Shown here: in pieces, positions 8,025 through 16,600 of the stretch | How the letters are laid out: every line of letters begins with the position of its first letter | Position numbering within the stretch: position 1 is the first letter of the stretch | Source of the DNA: Stygiolobus sp037389425 | GTDB taxonomy: Archaea > Thermoproteota > Thermoprotei_A > Sulfolobales > Sulfolobaceae | Length of the DNA stretch: 64,000 nucleotides | Reading direction: 5' to 3' | NCBI RefSeq assembly: GCF_037389425.1 | Contig: NZ_JBBHKR010000042.1 | Location: 62,001 to 126,000 of the forward strand | The notes under the pieces: generated by a model | What the model was told of the DNA's origin: nothing | Database searches by the model: none | What the model saw: only the letters and a program-made list of their open reading frames with translations | Position numbers and translations under genes: made by a program

Positions 8025-9729
8025 TCTTCACTACCTCCTTGATCTCGTTCACTACGTCAGGATCTTCGAGTATGGTAGGATCTACCTCCTTTCCGAGTAC
8101 GAGATCTCTCAATATTCTTCTTACTACTTTACCGCTTTTAGATTTAGGTAGCCTGTTTACCTCTATAACCTTATCTATTACGTAAATAGGACCTAGAGAC
8201 TTTCTTGTTTTCTCCCTTATTTTTTCTGGGTCTATATTATTTCCCACCACAAATACGATCATTTTCTCTCCTTTCACTTCATCGGGTACCCCGACGACAG
8301 CAACCTCTTTAACCCCGTTTACCTCCATTAGAACATTTTCTACTTCTCCAGTTGTGATTCTATGCCCAGCAATTTTTATCATATCATCGCTTCTACCGAC
8401 GATCTTCACGTACGGATTATTGATTATTGCAATATCCCCAGTATCATGATACCCGAATCTCGAGAAATAAGAAGCAAATTTCTCGGAGTTGTTTAGTACA
8501 CCTATGAACTGAGTGGGGAAAGGTGTTTTACAGATTAAGTAACCAGGTTTATCATAAACCGGTTTTCCTTCGTCATCAACAGTCTCTAGCAGTGCCCCAG
8601 GGAATGGTACTCCTGCATAACCGGGTTTAGGTTCTACATTTTCTAGGGAGTACGGAATTCCTACTACATAACCAAGTTCGGTCTGTCCATAAACATCAGT
8701 GATCCTCTCTGCAAAAGTTTTAGCATACTCCCATGTTTGATCGTCAAAGATTTCCCCTGCAGTAGCTAAGAATTCAACTCTTGGCAATTTTAAGTCGTAT
8801 TTTCTCAACGTTCTTAGAAGTGTAGGTGATGTAAATAGGACTTTAGGTCTTAATTCATCGATGATTTTTACTAGCCTATTTTTCGGATAATCTGGGGCTC
8901 CCTCCATAAACACGAATGTAGAACCGTGGAGCAGAGTTCCGTACATAATTCTTGAAAAAGTGATCCACCCCATATCGGAAGTAGTTAATACTATATCGCC
9001 CTGCTTTAGGTCGAACATTAGGTTAAATACAGTATAATCGCCTACCATCCAGGCTCCATGGGGTAATATAATGCCTTTGGGCCTACCAGTAGTCCCTGAA
9101 GTATACATTACTTTTAACGGTTCATTACTTTCGATTTTCTCAGCTTCGTTATCTTTATCGCCTTTTTCAACAAGTTCTTTTATCTCTTGAACTTCATTCT
9201 TCTCTCTGAAGATCAAATCTCCCTTAATAAATAAGGGGATTTTGTTTCCTCTGCGGACTGTGTAGTTCGCTGTTATTATATAATCAGGCTGAAAATCATC
9301 AAGTCTTTTCTTAATAGCCTCTTCTCCTAATCCCGCGAAAATTATCGTGTAAATTCCTCCTACCCACGCCGAAGATAAAACGGATATTATTCCTTGAGGA
9401 GTGTTAGGTGTATATATAGCTATCCTAGAGCCTTTTTTAATTCCTTTAGCTCTAAATTCACTGGAGAGCCCCTTAACAGCTCTTTCCAGTTCGTTATATG
9501 TAAGCTCTATTTTTTCTCCGTTTTCGCCGTACCAAACTAACGCAGTCCCAGCATGTGAAATCGCATTTAACGCGATATTGGTTTTACCTCCCACAAACCA
9601 CCTAGCTACGTATTTCCCCTTAGATACTACTGTACTCCACTTGTCAAACCATTTTAACTTTTCAGCGTATTCTTGCCAATACCAATCTGGCTTTTCGAGA
9701 GATTTTTGATAAAGGGTAAAGTAGTCCAA
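8011..9729 (-). CDS. AMP-forming acyl-CoA synthetase, acetyl-CoA synthetase-like
   Basis: 572 residues of the ANL superfamily. The N-terminal segment LEKPDWYWQEYAEKL resembles acetyl/propionyl-CoA synthetases. Core motifs are YTSGTTGRPKGI (P-loop), YGQTELG, the hinge region HDTGDIAIINN, KIAGHRI and the catalytic lysine in SKSGKVVRR near the C-terminus. The reaction is carboxylate + ATP + CoA to acyl-CoA + AMP + PPi. In Sulfolobales several such enzymes serve the hydroxypropionate/hydroxybutyrate cycle as 3-hydroxypropionate or 4-hydroxybutyrate CoA ligases. It is shorter than the ~660-residue 3-hydroxypropionyl-CoA synthetase, so a 4-hydroxybutyrate or short-chain acid ligase is the better guess. 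The substrate is an inference. Confidence 0.8.
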   Translation of the reverse strand: MDYFTLYQKSLEKPDWYWQEYAEKLKWFDKWSTVVSKGKYVARWFVGGKTNIALNAISHAGTALVWYGENGEKIELTYNELERAVKGLSSEFRAKGIKKGSRIAIYTPNTPQGIISVLSSAWVGGIYTIIFAGLGEEAIKKRLDDFQPDYIITANYTVRRGNKIPLFIKGDLIFREKNEVQEIKELVEKGDKDNEAEKIESNEPLKVMYTSGTTGRPKGIILPHGAWMVGDYTVFNLMFDLKQGDIVLTTSDMGWITFSRIMYGTLLHGSTFVFMEGAPDYPKNRLVKIIDELRPKVLFTSPTLLRTLRKYDLKLPRVEFLATAGEIFDDQTWEYAKTFAERITDVYGQTELGYVVGIPYSLENVEPKPGYAGVPFPGALLETVDDEGKPVYDKPGYLICKTPFPTQFIGVLNNSEKFASYFSRFGYHDTGDIAIINNPYVKIVGRSDDMIKIAGHRITTGEVENVLMEVNGVKEVAVVGVPDEVKGEKMIVFVVGNNIDPEKIREKTRKSLGPIYVIDKVIEVNRLPKSKSGKVVRRILRDLVLGKEVDPTILEDPDVVNEIKEVVKSGLY

Positions 9730-9732
9730 CTT

Positions 9733-10623
9733 TTACTCGATCTTAATTTTAGGTATTTTCCATTTATTATCTTTGAATACTTCATAAGGTATGCTGAAAC
9801 CATGAGCAAATGCTAGATCTTTTATTGAAATGATTACTTCCACGTCTTTAATTTTGTTCACGCTAGAGATTACTCTTTCTAGACTTTTCTTATCTGCATG
9901 GTATTCTGCTATATAATAACCGTTATCGAGCTGCGCAATTGTCAGTAAGCTAGGATCGTTTACAATTCTTTTAGACTTTACGTCGAGTATATAATTTGTA
10001 TTGCCTAAAGTATACATGAAGCCGTGTAAAACTTCTTTTATGTGTTTGTAGTGGTAATTTCTCCAGTAAGGTATTGCGGGATTCACTTGGATATCTGTCA
10101 ATAAGTTTACGTCATATTTATCTAATTTTAGAAGTTCTTTTGACGGGATTGATATATATACTTGTTTTCTATTACATACCCATTCCTTATTTTCAAAATC
10201 GTAACAGTTTTCATCATTGATAAATCTAAAGCTTTGAACAGAAAGACTTATAGAACATTTCATGTTAAGTTTATCAAAAACTTTTTCATAGGTTTGTTTC
10301 ATTTCGTCAAATACTTCATAACTTGTATAAAAAACAAGCATAAATGAATCATCTTCAATATCTCCTCTGAAAAGGTTTGCTAAAGGTCCAGTTATCTGTT
10401 TTGCCTTTTCGTAAGGTATAGTCGATTTCTCACACCATATGACAGCTTTCCATAAGCCCAACTTTTCAGAGTTTATAATGGGAAATACAGTCATCTGATG
10501 TTCGTAAAATAAGCTAAGAATCGAATAGTAAACATCATTTACAGGTATCCTGGAAAGAGATGAAATTATATGGGGATTTAATCCCACGAGTCTTATGTAT
10601 TTTATAAGGTCACTTAGCTTCAA
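9733..10623 (-). CDS. Hypothetical protein with AsnC-like N-terminus
   Basis: 296 residues, family not recognised with certainty. Residues 1-60 look like a helix-turn-helix followed by a segment of the kind found in AsnC-type regulators (ending PIINSEKLGLWKAVI). A weakly similar layout occurs in the protein at 17808. The remainder mixes strands and helices; cysteines are few and scattered. A TATA-like sequence near 10645-10656 on the minus strand lies about 25-30 bp before the ATG, so the transcript is probably leaderless. Three bases separate its stop from the acyl-CoA synthetase start, suggesting co-transcription; it could regulate that gene. Confidence 0.5.
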   Translation of the reverse strand: MKLSDLIKYIRLVGLNPHIISSLSRIPVNDVYYSILSLFYEHQMTVFPIINSEKLGLWKAVIWCEKSTIPYEKAKQITGPLANLFRGDIEDDSFMLVFYTSYEVFDEMKQTYEKVFDKLNMKCSISLSVQSFRFINDENCYDFENKEWVCNRKQVYISIPSKELLKLDKYDVNLLTDIQVNPAIPYWRNYHYKHIKEVLHGFMYTLGNTNYILDVKSKRIVNDPSLLTIAQLDNGYYIAEYHADKKSLERVISSVNKIKDVEVIISIKDLAFAHGFSIPYEVFKDNKWKIPKIKIE

Positions 10624-10701
10624 CTCTTAGTATTGTTTGTTTGATAAATATATAAAATTTTCTTCAAAATGTATTAAAAGATTAGAAGAAATTTGTTTGT
10701 T

Positions 10702-11178
10702 TTATTTTTCTCTAATCTTAACTATTTTATACCCGCAATAGGGACATTCTGTATATTTTTTCTTAAAAATTCTGCCACAAGCCTCACACTTATATACTAC
10801 TTTTTTCTTGTTCTTCATCTTAAATCCTAACTTTACGGAGTTAAATTCTATATTGAGATACAATAGTACGTTTTGTACGCTTAGATCGTCGGTAAATACT
10901 ACTGAGGGTCTTAATTCGTGTGCTAGCGCAATCACGCTGATATCCGTTTGTGATAATTCACTTTCCTTTATTTGATGTAAAGTCTTGATGACGTAATCCA
11001 CTGATTCTTTAGAAGGAGATTGTATAATTATTTTTCCTGAATTAATAGATAAATTCAATAAATTTACTGAATTTGAATCTCTTACTTCTTCTATTACGTC
11101 AGGTGTTGTATAAACTAAGGGAAATAAGTTCTCAAGTCCAGCCAGAAAACCCGCTGTATCGAATATTATCCTTTTCAT
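10702..11178 (-). CDS. nob1: Nob1 rRNA endonuclease (PIN domain plus zinc ribbon)
   Basis: 158 residues. An N-terminal PIN domain (FDTAGFLAG with the first catalytic Asp; QTDISVIALA; FTDDLSVQ with the acidic cluster) is followed by a C-terminal zinc ribbon with CEACGRIF and CPYCGYKI. This order is diagnostic of archaeal Nob1, which cleaves the 3' end of 16S rRNA precursor during small-subunit maturation. The ATG overlaps the NAD kinase stop by one base. It opens a region rich in RNA-maturation genes (to 15782). Confidence 0.88.
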   Translation of the reverse strand: MKRIIFDTAGFLAGLENLFPLVYTTPDVIEEVRDSNSVNLLNLSINSGKIIIQSPSKESVDYVIKTLHQIKESELSQTDISVIALAHELRPSVVFTDDLSVQNVLLYLNIEFNSVKLGFKMKNKKKVVYKCEACGRIFKKKYTECPYCGYKIVKIREK

Positions 11179-11924
11179 TACAAGTAACCTAAGTCAATTC
11201 TTTTATAGAAACGTAGAATTTTAGCTTTTCTTTCATGTTCGGTAATTATAGCCTCCTCATCTTCCCCACTCCTTAAATACCCTACTACTTCACCATCTAC
11301 TATTATTTTAGCTATTTGAGGGCGTCCTTTATCTTCTAACTTAATAGTGACTTTCTCCTTCATAGGGATAATGATATTATGCATATCTGGAACTATACAG
11401 TTCATAAAAGTAATTTCAATACCGTTCACACCTTTATGAAGTAGAGTTCTTGTAGCTGAATAACTCCAAGCCCAGCTTCCTTGAGGAGTAGAAACCAATA
11501 CACCGTCTCCTTCAAATATGATTTTCTTTTCTCCCACACTGACACTGCCTAGAATAGTCTCAGGGTTATCAAATAATATAGCTACTTCGTTGAATGCCAC
11601 GGCTCTAGTCTGTTTGGTCCTCAAGTTTAACATCTCATACTCATCTACTATATAATCACCGTTTTTTAGCCTAGTCAAAACATCTTTTACGTTTTCTGGA
11701 TTTATATCTAATAAGGCTGATCTTCTACCGAACTTGATTCCTATAACTGGGGAGTTTAATTTGACAGCTTTAAGTAGTGTACCATCACCGCCTATTACAA
11801 CCACAAGATCGTGGTTATTACCTTCGGTTATTTTAAATCCCATTTCTTCTGCTAATTTCTTAACTTTTTCACTAAATTCAATAGCATCTGGCGAGTTTTT
11901 TGTAAGTATTTTGAGTAACATCAA
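11178..11924 (-). CDS. nadK: NAD kinase
   Basis: 248 residues of the ATP/polyphosphate NAD kinase family, which makes NADP from NAD. The key GGDGTLL motif is present (VVIGGDGTLLKA), followed by FGRRSALLDI, the conserved NEVAI region and GDGVLVSTPQGSWAWSYSA, matching the substrate-binding GDG...STPTGSTAY motif. The length is short but normal for archaea. It is translationally coupled to nob1 and separated by 2 nt from the membrane protein gene upstream. Confidence 0.9.
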   Translation of the reverse strand: MMLLKILTKNSPDAIEFSEKVKKLAEEMGFKITEGNNHDLVVVIGGDGTLLKAVKLNSPVIGIKFGRRSALLDINPENVKDVLTRLKNGDYIVDEYEMLNLRTKQTRAVAFNEVAILFDNPETILGSVSVGEKKIIFEGDGVLVSTPQGSWAWSYSATRTLLHKGVNGIEITFMNCIVPDMHNIIIPMKEKVTIKLEDKGRPQIAKIIVDGEVVGYLRSGEDEEAIITEHERKAKILRFYKRIDLGYL

Positions 11925-11926
11925 CG

Positions 11927-12283
11927 TTAGTTATGATACTCCTTTAAGATAATAACATTTACCGTGAAGACTTTACTTTCGTTAATTAGCTCGACTTCAC
12001 CATCGTAATTTATTAACCTAACCTTGTAAATCTTTTGTTTTATTCCCTTATATTTTACACTTATCCAGCTGTTTACTCCGGTCGTCATTATTGTGGTCTT
12101 ACCATGAAGTCTTATTGTTACACGTTCTCCAGGCTTGAGTGTGATGGTTGTCTTCTCATGATTCTCGCCTACATATTCAATTGCCGCTATCATAATTTTT
12201 CTATAATAGTAGAACCATCCGCGCATTAATAGGATAAATCCTAAAGATAAAGCTAATAAGAGAAGTCCCAGTAACAGATACAT
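11927..12283 (-). CDS. Hypothetical membrane-anchored protein
   Basis: 118 residues. Residues 1-22 are a hydrophobic helix (MYLLLGLLLLALSLGFILL), probably an N-terminal membrane anchor, followed by a basic stretch (YYYRK) and a ~75-residue domain with alternating strand-like segments. No catalytic motif or cysteine is visible and I do not recognise the family. It is the first gene of the minus-strand group leading into nadK and nob1, and diverges from the flavoprotein gene at 12356. Confidence 0.5.
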   Translation of the reverse strand: MYLLLGLLLLALSLGFILLMRGWFYYYRKIMIAAIEYVGENHEKTTITLKPGERVTIRLHGKTTIMTTGVNSWISVKYKGIKQKIYKVRLINYDGEVELINESKVFTVNVIILKEYHN

Positions 12284-12355
12284 ATTAATCTCTCATTATA
12301 AATCTGTGTAAAGGTTTAAATAGTATAAACAAAATGAAAAAACGGGGATTTAATT

Positions 12356-13354
12356 TTGGCAGAATTTGACATGGTAGTTATTGGCGGAGGCCCAGTAGGT
12401 CTATATGCTACTTTTTATGCAGGATTAAGGGATATGAAGGTTGCTCTTATAGATGCACAAGATGAGTTAGGGGGACAGCTTGTCACTTTATATCCTGAAA
12501 AGATGGTTTATGATGTTGGAGGTTTTCCTGGTATATTAGCATACGATTTAGCTCAAAATCTAATCGAACAAGCTAAGATGTTCTCTCCAGAAGTAAGAGT
12601 AAAAGAGTGGGCTGACACTCTTCAGAGGGCTAACGATAATATGTGGATAGTAAAGACTGACAAAGGGACGGAATTTAAGACAAAAACAGTGTTAATTGCA
12701 GCTGGAATTGGAAAAATAACCCCCACTAGGCTAGGTGCTAAGGGTGAGGTAGAATACGAGAATAAAGGAGTTTATTACACTGTTAGGAGGAAGAAGGACT
12801 TTGAGGGTAAGAGAGTACTGATTGTAGGAGGTGGAGACTCGGCGGTTGATTGGGCCTTAACCCTAGCACCTATGGCTAAGTCCGTGACGTTAATTCACAG
12901 GAGAGATCAGTTTAGGGCTCACGAAAGGAGCGTAAAGCAGCTATATCAAGTCGCCACAGTCTATACTTGGCACGAGTTAAAGGAAGTTCAAGGCGACGGT
13001 AATAAGGTTACTCACGCTGTAATTTTTGACAACAGAACAAAGGAGGAGAAAGTGTTAGATGTAGACGCTGTCATTATTAGCATAGGACACAAAGGAGACT
13101 TAGGTAACATGCTAAAGTGGGGACTTAATATGAAAGGAAGGGATATAATAACTAACGCAAAGATGGAAACCAATTTGCCTGGAGTATATGCTGCGGGTGA
13201 TATCGCGAGCCAAGAAGGTGCACCAAAGCTGGCTCTAATTGCAGTTGGTTTCGGACAAGCTGCTATAGCTGTAAGCGTAGCTAAAAAGTACGTGGATCCA
13301 AATGCGTCATTATTTGCGGGACATAGCTCTGAGATGGATAAGTTTAAGAAGTAA
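12356..13354 (+). CDS. Ferredoxin-NAD(P) reductase-type flavoprotein (TrxR-like, no CxxC)
   Basis: 332 residues with two Rossmann folds. VIGGGPVGLYA binds FAD, VLIVGGGDSAVDWAL is the NAD(P)H domain with the redox CxxC of thioredoxin reductase missing, and AAGDIASQEGAPKLALIAVGFGQAA is the C-terminal FAD site. Lack of CxxC and the LGGQLVTLYPEK segment are features of the YumC-type ferredoxin-NADP reductases, known in Sulfolobus. It likely exchanges electrons between ferredoxin and NAD(P)H. The start is TTG 12356 after a TATA-like TTTAAATAG around 12313-12321; ATG 12371 is the alternative but cuts into the strand before GGG. Confidence 0.8.
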   Translation: MAEFDMVVIGGGPVGLYATFYAGLRDMKVALIDAQDELGGQLVTLYPEKMVYDVGGFPGILAYDLAQNLIEQAKMFSPEVRVKEWADTLQRANDNMWIVKTDKGTEFKTKTVLIAAGIGKITPTRLGAKGEVEYENKGVYYTVRRKKDFEGKRVLIVGGGDSAVDWALTLAPMAKSVTLIHRRDQFRAHERSVKQLYQVATVYTWHELKEVQGDGNKVTHAVIFDNRTKEEKVLDVDAVIISIGHKGDLGNMLKWGLNMKGRDIITNAKMETNLPGVYAAGDIASQEGAPKLALIAVGFGQAAIAVSVAKKYVDPNASLFAGHSSEMDKFKK

Positions 13355-13422
13355 TTTCCTATTTCTCCCTTTGTTTGTAACTCTACTTTTTTAGCTTTCT
13401 TCTTCTTTAATCAATTTTAGTC

Positions 13423-14184
13423 TTGACAAGCAAAAGGACTACCCCTAAACTGAACGAGATTATAAAAGGAGTCAGAAGTTACTACATAATCGGAGACATC
13501 GCACTAGTCTCTCCAAAAGAAGAAGTTAACAAAGAGGAATTAGCCAAAGCGTTGATGAAGATAAACCCTCGTATAAAATCAGTTTTTATTCGTAAGAAAG
13601 TCACGGGAGAATTGAGAGTTAATGAACTAGTATTCGCTGGTGGTGAGTACAAGACTACTACTGTTTACAAGGAGAGTGGTCTTAGATTCATAGTTGATAT
13701 TTCAAAAGTTTATGTTAACGTGTCTTTATCTTCCGAAAGAGACAAACTCGAAAAAGAAGTAGAGTGTAAAAAGGTATTAGCGGATCTGTTTACAAGTTAT
13801 GGTGCAATAGCTATACATTTAGCTAGGAAATGCAACTACGTAATTGCTGGAGACTTAAATATCGATGGTCTGTATCTTTTGAAGGAGTCTTTAAACCTCA
13901 ACAAATTAAAGGGGAACATAGATATAGTGCAATACGACGCTTATTACTTACCCTTTAGGGATAAGAGCGTAGATATAGGAGTTGCTGATAATCCTACTAT
14001 GATTGAATCCTTTAAGAGCGAAGTGTGTAGAGTATGTAAGGAGGCAATTTTTTACATTTTATGTAAGTCTAAGGACGAAGCTACTCAAAAACTAGGTGAA
14101 GCTGATTGGGTAAGAGTTAACGATTATTCTAAGGATCTCTTCATTTTTAAGGGGAGAGTTAGATGTGATAATGAAAAGAGTTAG
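13423..14184 (+). CDS. Trm5-like tRNA methyltransferase
   Basis: 253 residues. The central part (RKKVTGELRVNELVFAGG, then KTTTVYKESGLRF and KVYVNVSLSSERDKL) is characteristic of the Trm5/Tyw2 class I methyltransferases acting on G37 of tRNA. The SAM domain then shows FTSYGAIAIHLA and GDLNIDGLYLLKESL with a DNPTMIES segment in place of the usual NxP active-site motif. The variant catalytic loop means it could be Trm5-type, Tyw2/Taw-type or a divergent paralogue. The start is TTG 13423. Its last 93 nt run antisense to the DUF371 gene. Confidence 0.75.
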   Translation: MTSKRTTPKLNEIIKGVRSYYIIGDIALVSPKEEVNKEELAKALMKINPRIKSVFIRKKVTGELRVNELVFAGGEYKTTTVYKESGLRFIVDISKVYVNVSLSSERDKLEKEVECKKVLADLFTSYGAIAIHLARKCNYVIAGDLNIDGLYLLKESLNLNKLKGNIDIVQYDAYYLPFRDKSVDIGVADNPTMIESFKSEVCRVCKEAIFYILCKSKDEATQKLGEADWVRVNDYSKDLFIFKGRVRCDNEKS

Positions 14185-14571
14185 GTCTGAACCCTGTTGT
14201 AATTTCTTAATTATTCTTCTGTCTATGTCTTTCGCAGATTTGTCAGCGTTTAACATAATTGTACTGTCTGAGATGAAGGTAGATTTCCTGATTATTATTT
14301 TATTAGGATTGGTTAGTTGCAACTGACTTGACCCTCTACCCGAAACAATGTCGTATATTCCATTTACGACAATAACGGCATATATATAACTAGTATCCCT
14401 CCTAATCTCGTCCTTGACCCTTTCGTCGAGTTGAGAAGCTCCCTTGTCTGCGTTTATTCCTATTATGCAATCTCCCCTAGGGGTTAGAAAGCTATCTTTA
14501 GTAACTTCTAAAGTAGTTTTGTGGGTAGCTTTAACGTTATAATGTCCTTTAGCCTTAATTACGTCAATCAT
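14092..14571 (-). CDS. DUF371 family protein
   Basis: 159 residues matching the archaeal DUF371 family: KGHYNVKATHKTTLEVTKD at the start, then TPRGDCIIGINADKGAS, a Gly/Ser-rich IVSGRGSSQLQLTNPNKIIIRKS and IMLNADKSAKDIDR. The family is conserved across archaea but uncharacterised. Its place directly after yhbY and rnp4 suggests a link to RNA processing, which is inference. It overlaps yhbY by 8 nt at its start and runs 93 nt antisense into the Trm5-like gene at its end. Confidence 0.8.
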   Translation of the reverse strand: MIDVIKAKGHYNVKATHKTTLEVTKDSFLTPRGDCIIGINADKGASQLDERVKDEIRRDTSYIYAVIVVNGIYDIVSGRGSSQLQLTNPNKIIIRKSTFISDSTIMLNADKSAKDIDRRIIKKLQQGSDLTLFIITSNSPLKNEEILRIIVNSYPISFT

Positions 14572-14833
14572 TTTTCTTAGCTAGTATAAATGTATAACCT
14601 CTTATTTCTATCAGCTTTGCGTTAGCCCTCTCAGCTATTAATCTAGCAAATTCTCTTCTGTCTTCTACTTCTATTCCTATTTTCACTTTTACTACTTTGT
14701 GTTCATCTAGCCTTCGTTTTATTTCTTTAACCACTTCTTCAGTAACTCCTTTCTTTCCTATTCTAACATCGGCGTGGCTAGCTTTAGCTTCCTTTATCAG
14801 TCTTTTTAATGGGGTATCTTCTGACCCAACCAC
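14564..14833 (-). CDS. YhbY/CRM-domain RNA-binding protein
   Basis: 89 residues with the CRM (YhbY) fold: ADVRIGKKGVTEEVVKEI holds the GxxG-like basic loop, followed by KVKIGIEVEDRREFARLIAE and a C-terminal RGYTFILAKK. These proteins bind rRNA in pre-ribosomes or introns in other organisms. The assigned GTG start at 14833 overlaps the end of rnp4 by 50 nt; a shorter start nearer the KRLIKEAK segment is possible. It forms an operon with rnp4 and the DUF371 gene. Confidence 0.8.
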   Translation of the reverse strand: MVGSEDTPLKRLIKEAKASHADVRIGKKGVTEEVVKEIKRRLDEHKVVKVKIGIEVEDRREFARLIAERANAKLIEIRGYTFILAKKND

Positions 14834-15101
14834 AGTATATACATGTTCTAACTATAACTTTATTTTTTATCCTCCTACGCTCTGTTAGTCCCGGAATTAA
14901 AGGCACGAAACACTTTCTACAAATTTTTCTCTTGTAGATTAATGGAAGCTTAAATCTGAATTTACTTGAATATGTTAATGCCAATCGTACATATCTTCTC
15001 GCTAGTTCTATATCTCCTTCTTTTACAATTTGCTCAGCCATGTCAATAAGTTCTAAAGCTCTCTTCCTATGTTCTTTTACTACTTTTATTTTCATCAACA
15101 T
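14784..15101 (-). CDS. rnp4: RNase P protein component 4 (Rpp21)
   Basis: 105 residues. The N-terminal half is two helices (RKRALELIDMAEQIV, then ELARRYVRLALTYSSKFRFKLP) and the C-terminal half a zinc ribbon with KRKICRKCFVPLIPG and RTCIYCGWVRRYP. This is the standard Rpp21/Rnp4 layout, a subunit of the RNase P holoenzyme that trims tRNA 5' ends. It is the first gene of the rnp4-yhbY-DUF371 operon and is divergent from nep1 with 12 nt between starts, so both transcripts are probably leaderless or nearly so. Confidence 0.88.
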   Translation of the reverse strand: MLMKIKVVKEHRKRALELIDMAEQIVKEGDIELARRYVRLALTYSSKFRFKLPLIYKRKICRKCFVPLIPGLTERRRIKNKVIVRTCIYCGWVRRYPIKKTDKGS

Positions 15102-15113
15102 TGATCTTCATTT

Positions 15114-15782
15114 GTGAGTAAAATTAATCTCATCTTATTGGACTCGTCCCTTGAACTGATACCAAGAGACATCTTATCTCATCCAGCAGTCATAGTAAAC
15201 GCTAAGAAAAGAGGAAAGGATCCGCATTACATGATCTTAGACAAATCACTTCATTACAGTGCAATGGCTAAGCTTAAGGACAAAGAGAAAAGGGGTAGAC
15301 CGGACATTGTTCACTTATCACTGCTGAATTTCTTGTATTTGGAGCACGAGATAAAAGGTGAAGTCTTCGTACACACAATAGACGGGAAAATAATCAGTGT
15401 GAGAAACGATACTAGAATACCTAAGAACTACGAAAGGTTCGTGAGCTTAGTGGAACAGTTGCTAAGATATGGTAAAGTTCCGGTAGATTCGGATAAGCCT
15501 TTTATGGAGATTACAAGTGAGAGTTTAGGTTCTCTAAAAAATAAGTATAAGCTAGCAGTCCTTTCTGAAAATGGAGAAAAAGTATCTTTGAAGAAGATTT
15601 GCGAGCTAGGTGAAAATTGGTTAATAGGTGTTGGAGCGTTTCCTCATGGAGACTTCTCCGAAGAAGTAAAGGTAAATGCAGATGTTTTTTACTCAATTAG
15701 TGATAGAGTTTTAGAAGCACATCAGGTAATATGTAGACTATCATCTGCTTGTCTCTTATTTCTTGGATTCCTTAGAATTTGA
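15114..15782 (+). CDS. nep1: Nep1 (Mra1/Emg1) 16S rRNA pseudouridine N1-methyltransferase
   Basis: 222-residue SPOUT-class methyltransferase. Typical stretches are LILLDSSLELIP, RGKDPHYMILDKSLHYSAM, KRGRPDIVHLSLLNFLYLEHE, the VHTIDGKIISVRNDTRIPKNYERFVSL block and the trefoil-knot region GENWLIGVGAFPHGDFS. Nep1 methylates a pseudouridine in the small-subunit rRNA and assists ribosome assembly. The start is GTG 15114. The 3' end overlaps the convergent gene by 27 nt. It continues the RNA-maturation group begun by nob1. Confidence 0.92.
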   Translation: MSKINLILLDSSLELIPRDILSHPAVIVNAKKRGKDPHYMILDKSLHYSAMAKLKDKEKRGRPDIVHLSLLNFLYLEHEIKGEVFVHTIDGKIISVRNDTRIPKNYERFVSLVEQLLRYGKVPVDSDKPFMEITSESLGSLKNKYKLAVLSENGEKVSLKKICELGENWLIGVGAFPHGDFSEEVKVNADVFYSISDRVLEAHQVICRLSSACLLFLGFLRI

Positions 15783-16355
15783 AGCATCGAGTATTTTAGC
15801 TTTAACTAAAATTATTCCGCCTGGTGTAGGGTTTAAGGATATTACCTCAAATCCATACTCTTCAAGAATCTTCTTAAGGATTATTGAGGCACAAGTAGTA
15901 GATTCCAGCCCGAAACCTGTACCCGTTATTCTAATATCAATTGTTTCACCATTTTGTTTTATTGCAATGTCCTTTACTGGAATAAGTTCTTTAATTTTTT
16001 CATAAAGCTCAACTAGATCGGATAGGTTGCTAGCTTTAGTCTTTAGGTAGGATGCTAACTGGATTCCAGTTATCTCACATACCTCTGATGCCTTATTTTT
16101 ATCATATTCGTAGGCTAGCTTAACTATATTTTCCAAGTACCATACCGTAACTGGAACTATTTCTAAGTCTTTTACGGTCTTGTAGTACTCGACTAAAGAG
16201 TTTAAAGTCTCAGAATCTCCTCCCTCTTTTAAGATCTCTAGGATCGCTCTCAGAGCCAAGTTAGTGATAGCATACATTGTATAGCCTTTCTTTTTGACCT
16301 CTTGTTCTAACTCCTCTATTAACTCAGCATCTGCAGCTAGGTTCGCCCTTGGCAA
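15756..16355 (-). CDS. Hypothetical protein with possible ribbon-helix-helix N-terminus
   Basis: 199 residues. The N-terminus (MPRANLAADAELIEELEQEVKKKGYTMYAITNLALRAI is split here as a strand plus two helices) could be a ribbon-helix-helix DNA-binding unit. The middle is helical. The last third has a conserved-looking segment ITGTGFGLESTTCASIILKK and PTPGGIILVKAK, suggesting a small ligand- or metal-binding domain. I cannot name the family. It is transcribed alone, convergent with nep1. Confidence 0.5.
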   Translation of the reverse strand: MPRANLAADAELIEELEQEVKKKGYTMYAITNLALRAILEILKEGGDSETLNSLVEYYKTVKDLEIVPVTVWYLENIVKLAYEYDKNKASEVCEITGIQLASYLKTKASNLSDLVELYEKIKELIPVKDIAIKQNGETIDIRITGTGFGLESTTCASIILKKILEEYGFEVISLNPTPGGIILVKAKILDASNSKESKK

Positions 16356-16418
16356 CTAATTATCACAATAATTTAATTTTAAAAAGTGTGTTAAATAGCT
16401 TATCTTTATATAATTTTA

Positions 16419-16574
16419 TTAAGAATGCGGCGTGAATAATGCTATATCCATTAGTACAAACAATATAAGCAAAATTACAAAACCACCTAAATACCAGTTA
16501 TCGTATTTAAATAGAGCTTTTATCAAATCACTGAAAGAATTAATTTCTACCTCTTCTTTTTTACTCTCAGCCAT
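16419..16574 (-). CDS. Small single-pass membrane protein, 51 residues
   Basis: A short frame from ATG 16574 to TAA 16419. The first ~14 residues are charged (MAESKKEEVEINSF), followed by an amphipathic segment and a strongly hydrophobic helix (GGFVILLILFVLMDIALF). The hydrophilic start and single C-terminal helix give a tail-anchored look, similar in size to Sec61 beta/gamma-type or respiratory-complex small subunits, though I do not recognise it. Upstream, 16601-16624, is a 9-bp inverted repeat in an AT-rich promoter region. The rest of the stretch from 16356 to 16704 shows no gene. Confidence 0.5.
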   Translation of the reverse strand: MAESKKEEVEINSFSDLIKALFKYDNWYLGGFVILLILFVLMDIALFTPHS

Positions 16575-16600
16575 AAACGATCCCAATATTTTATTTAACT

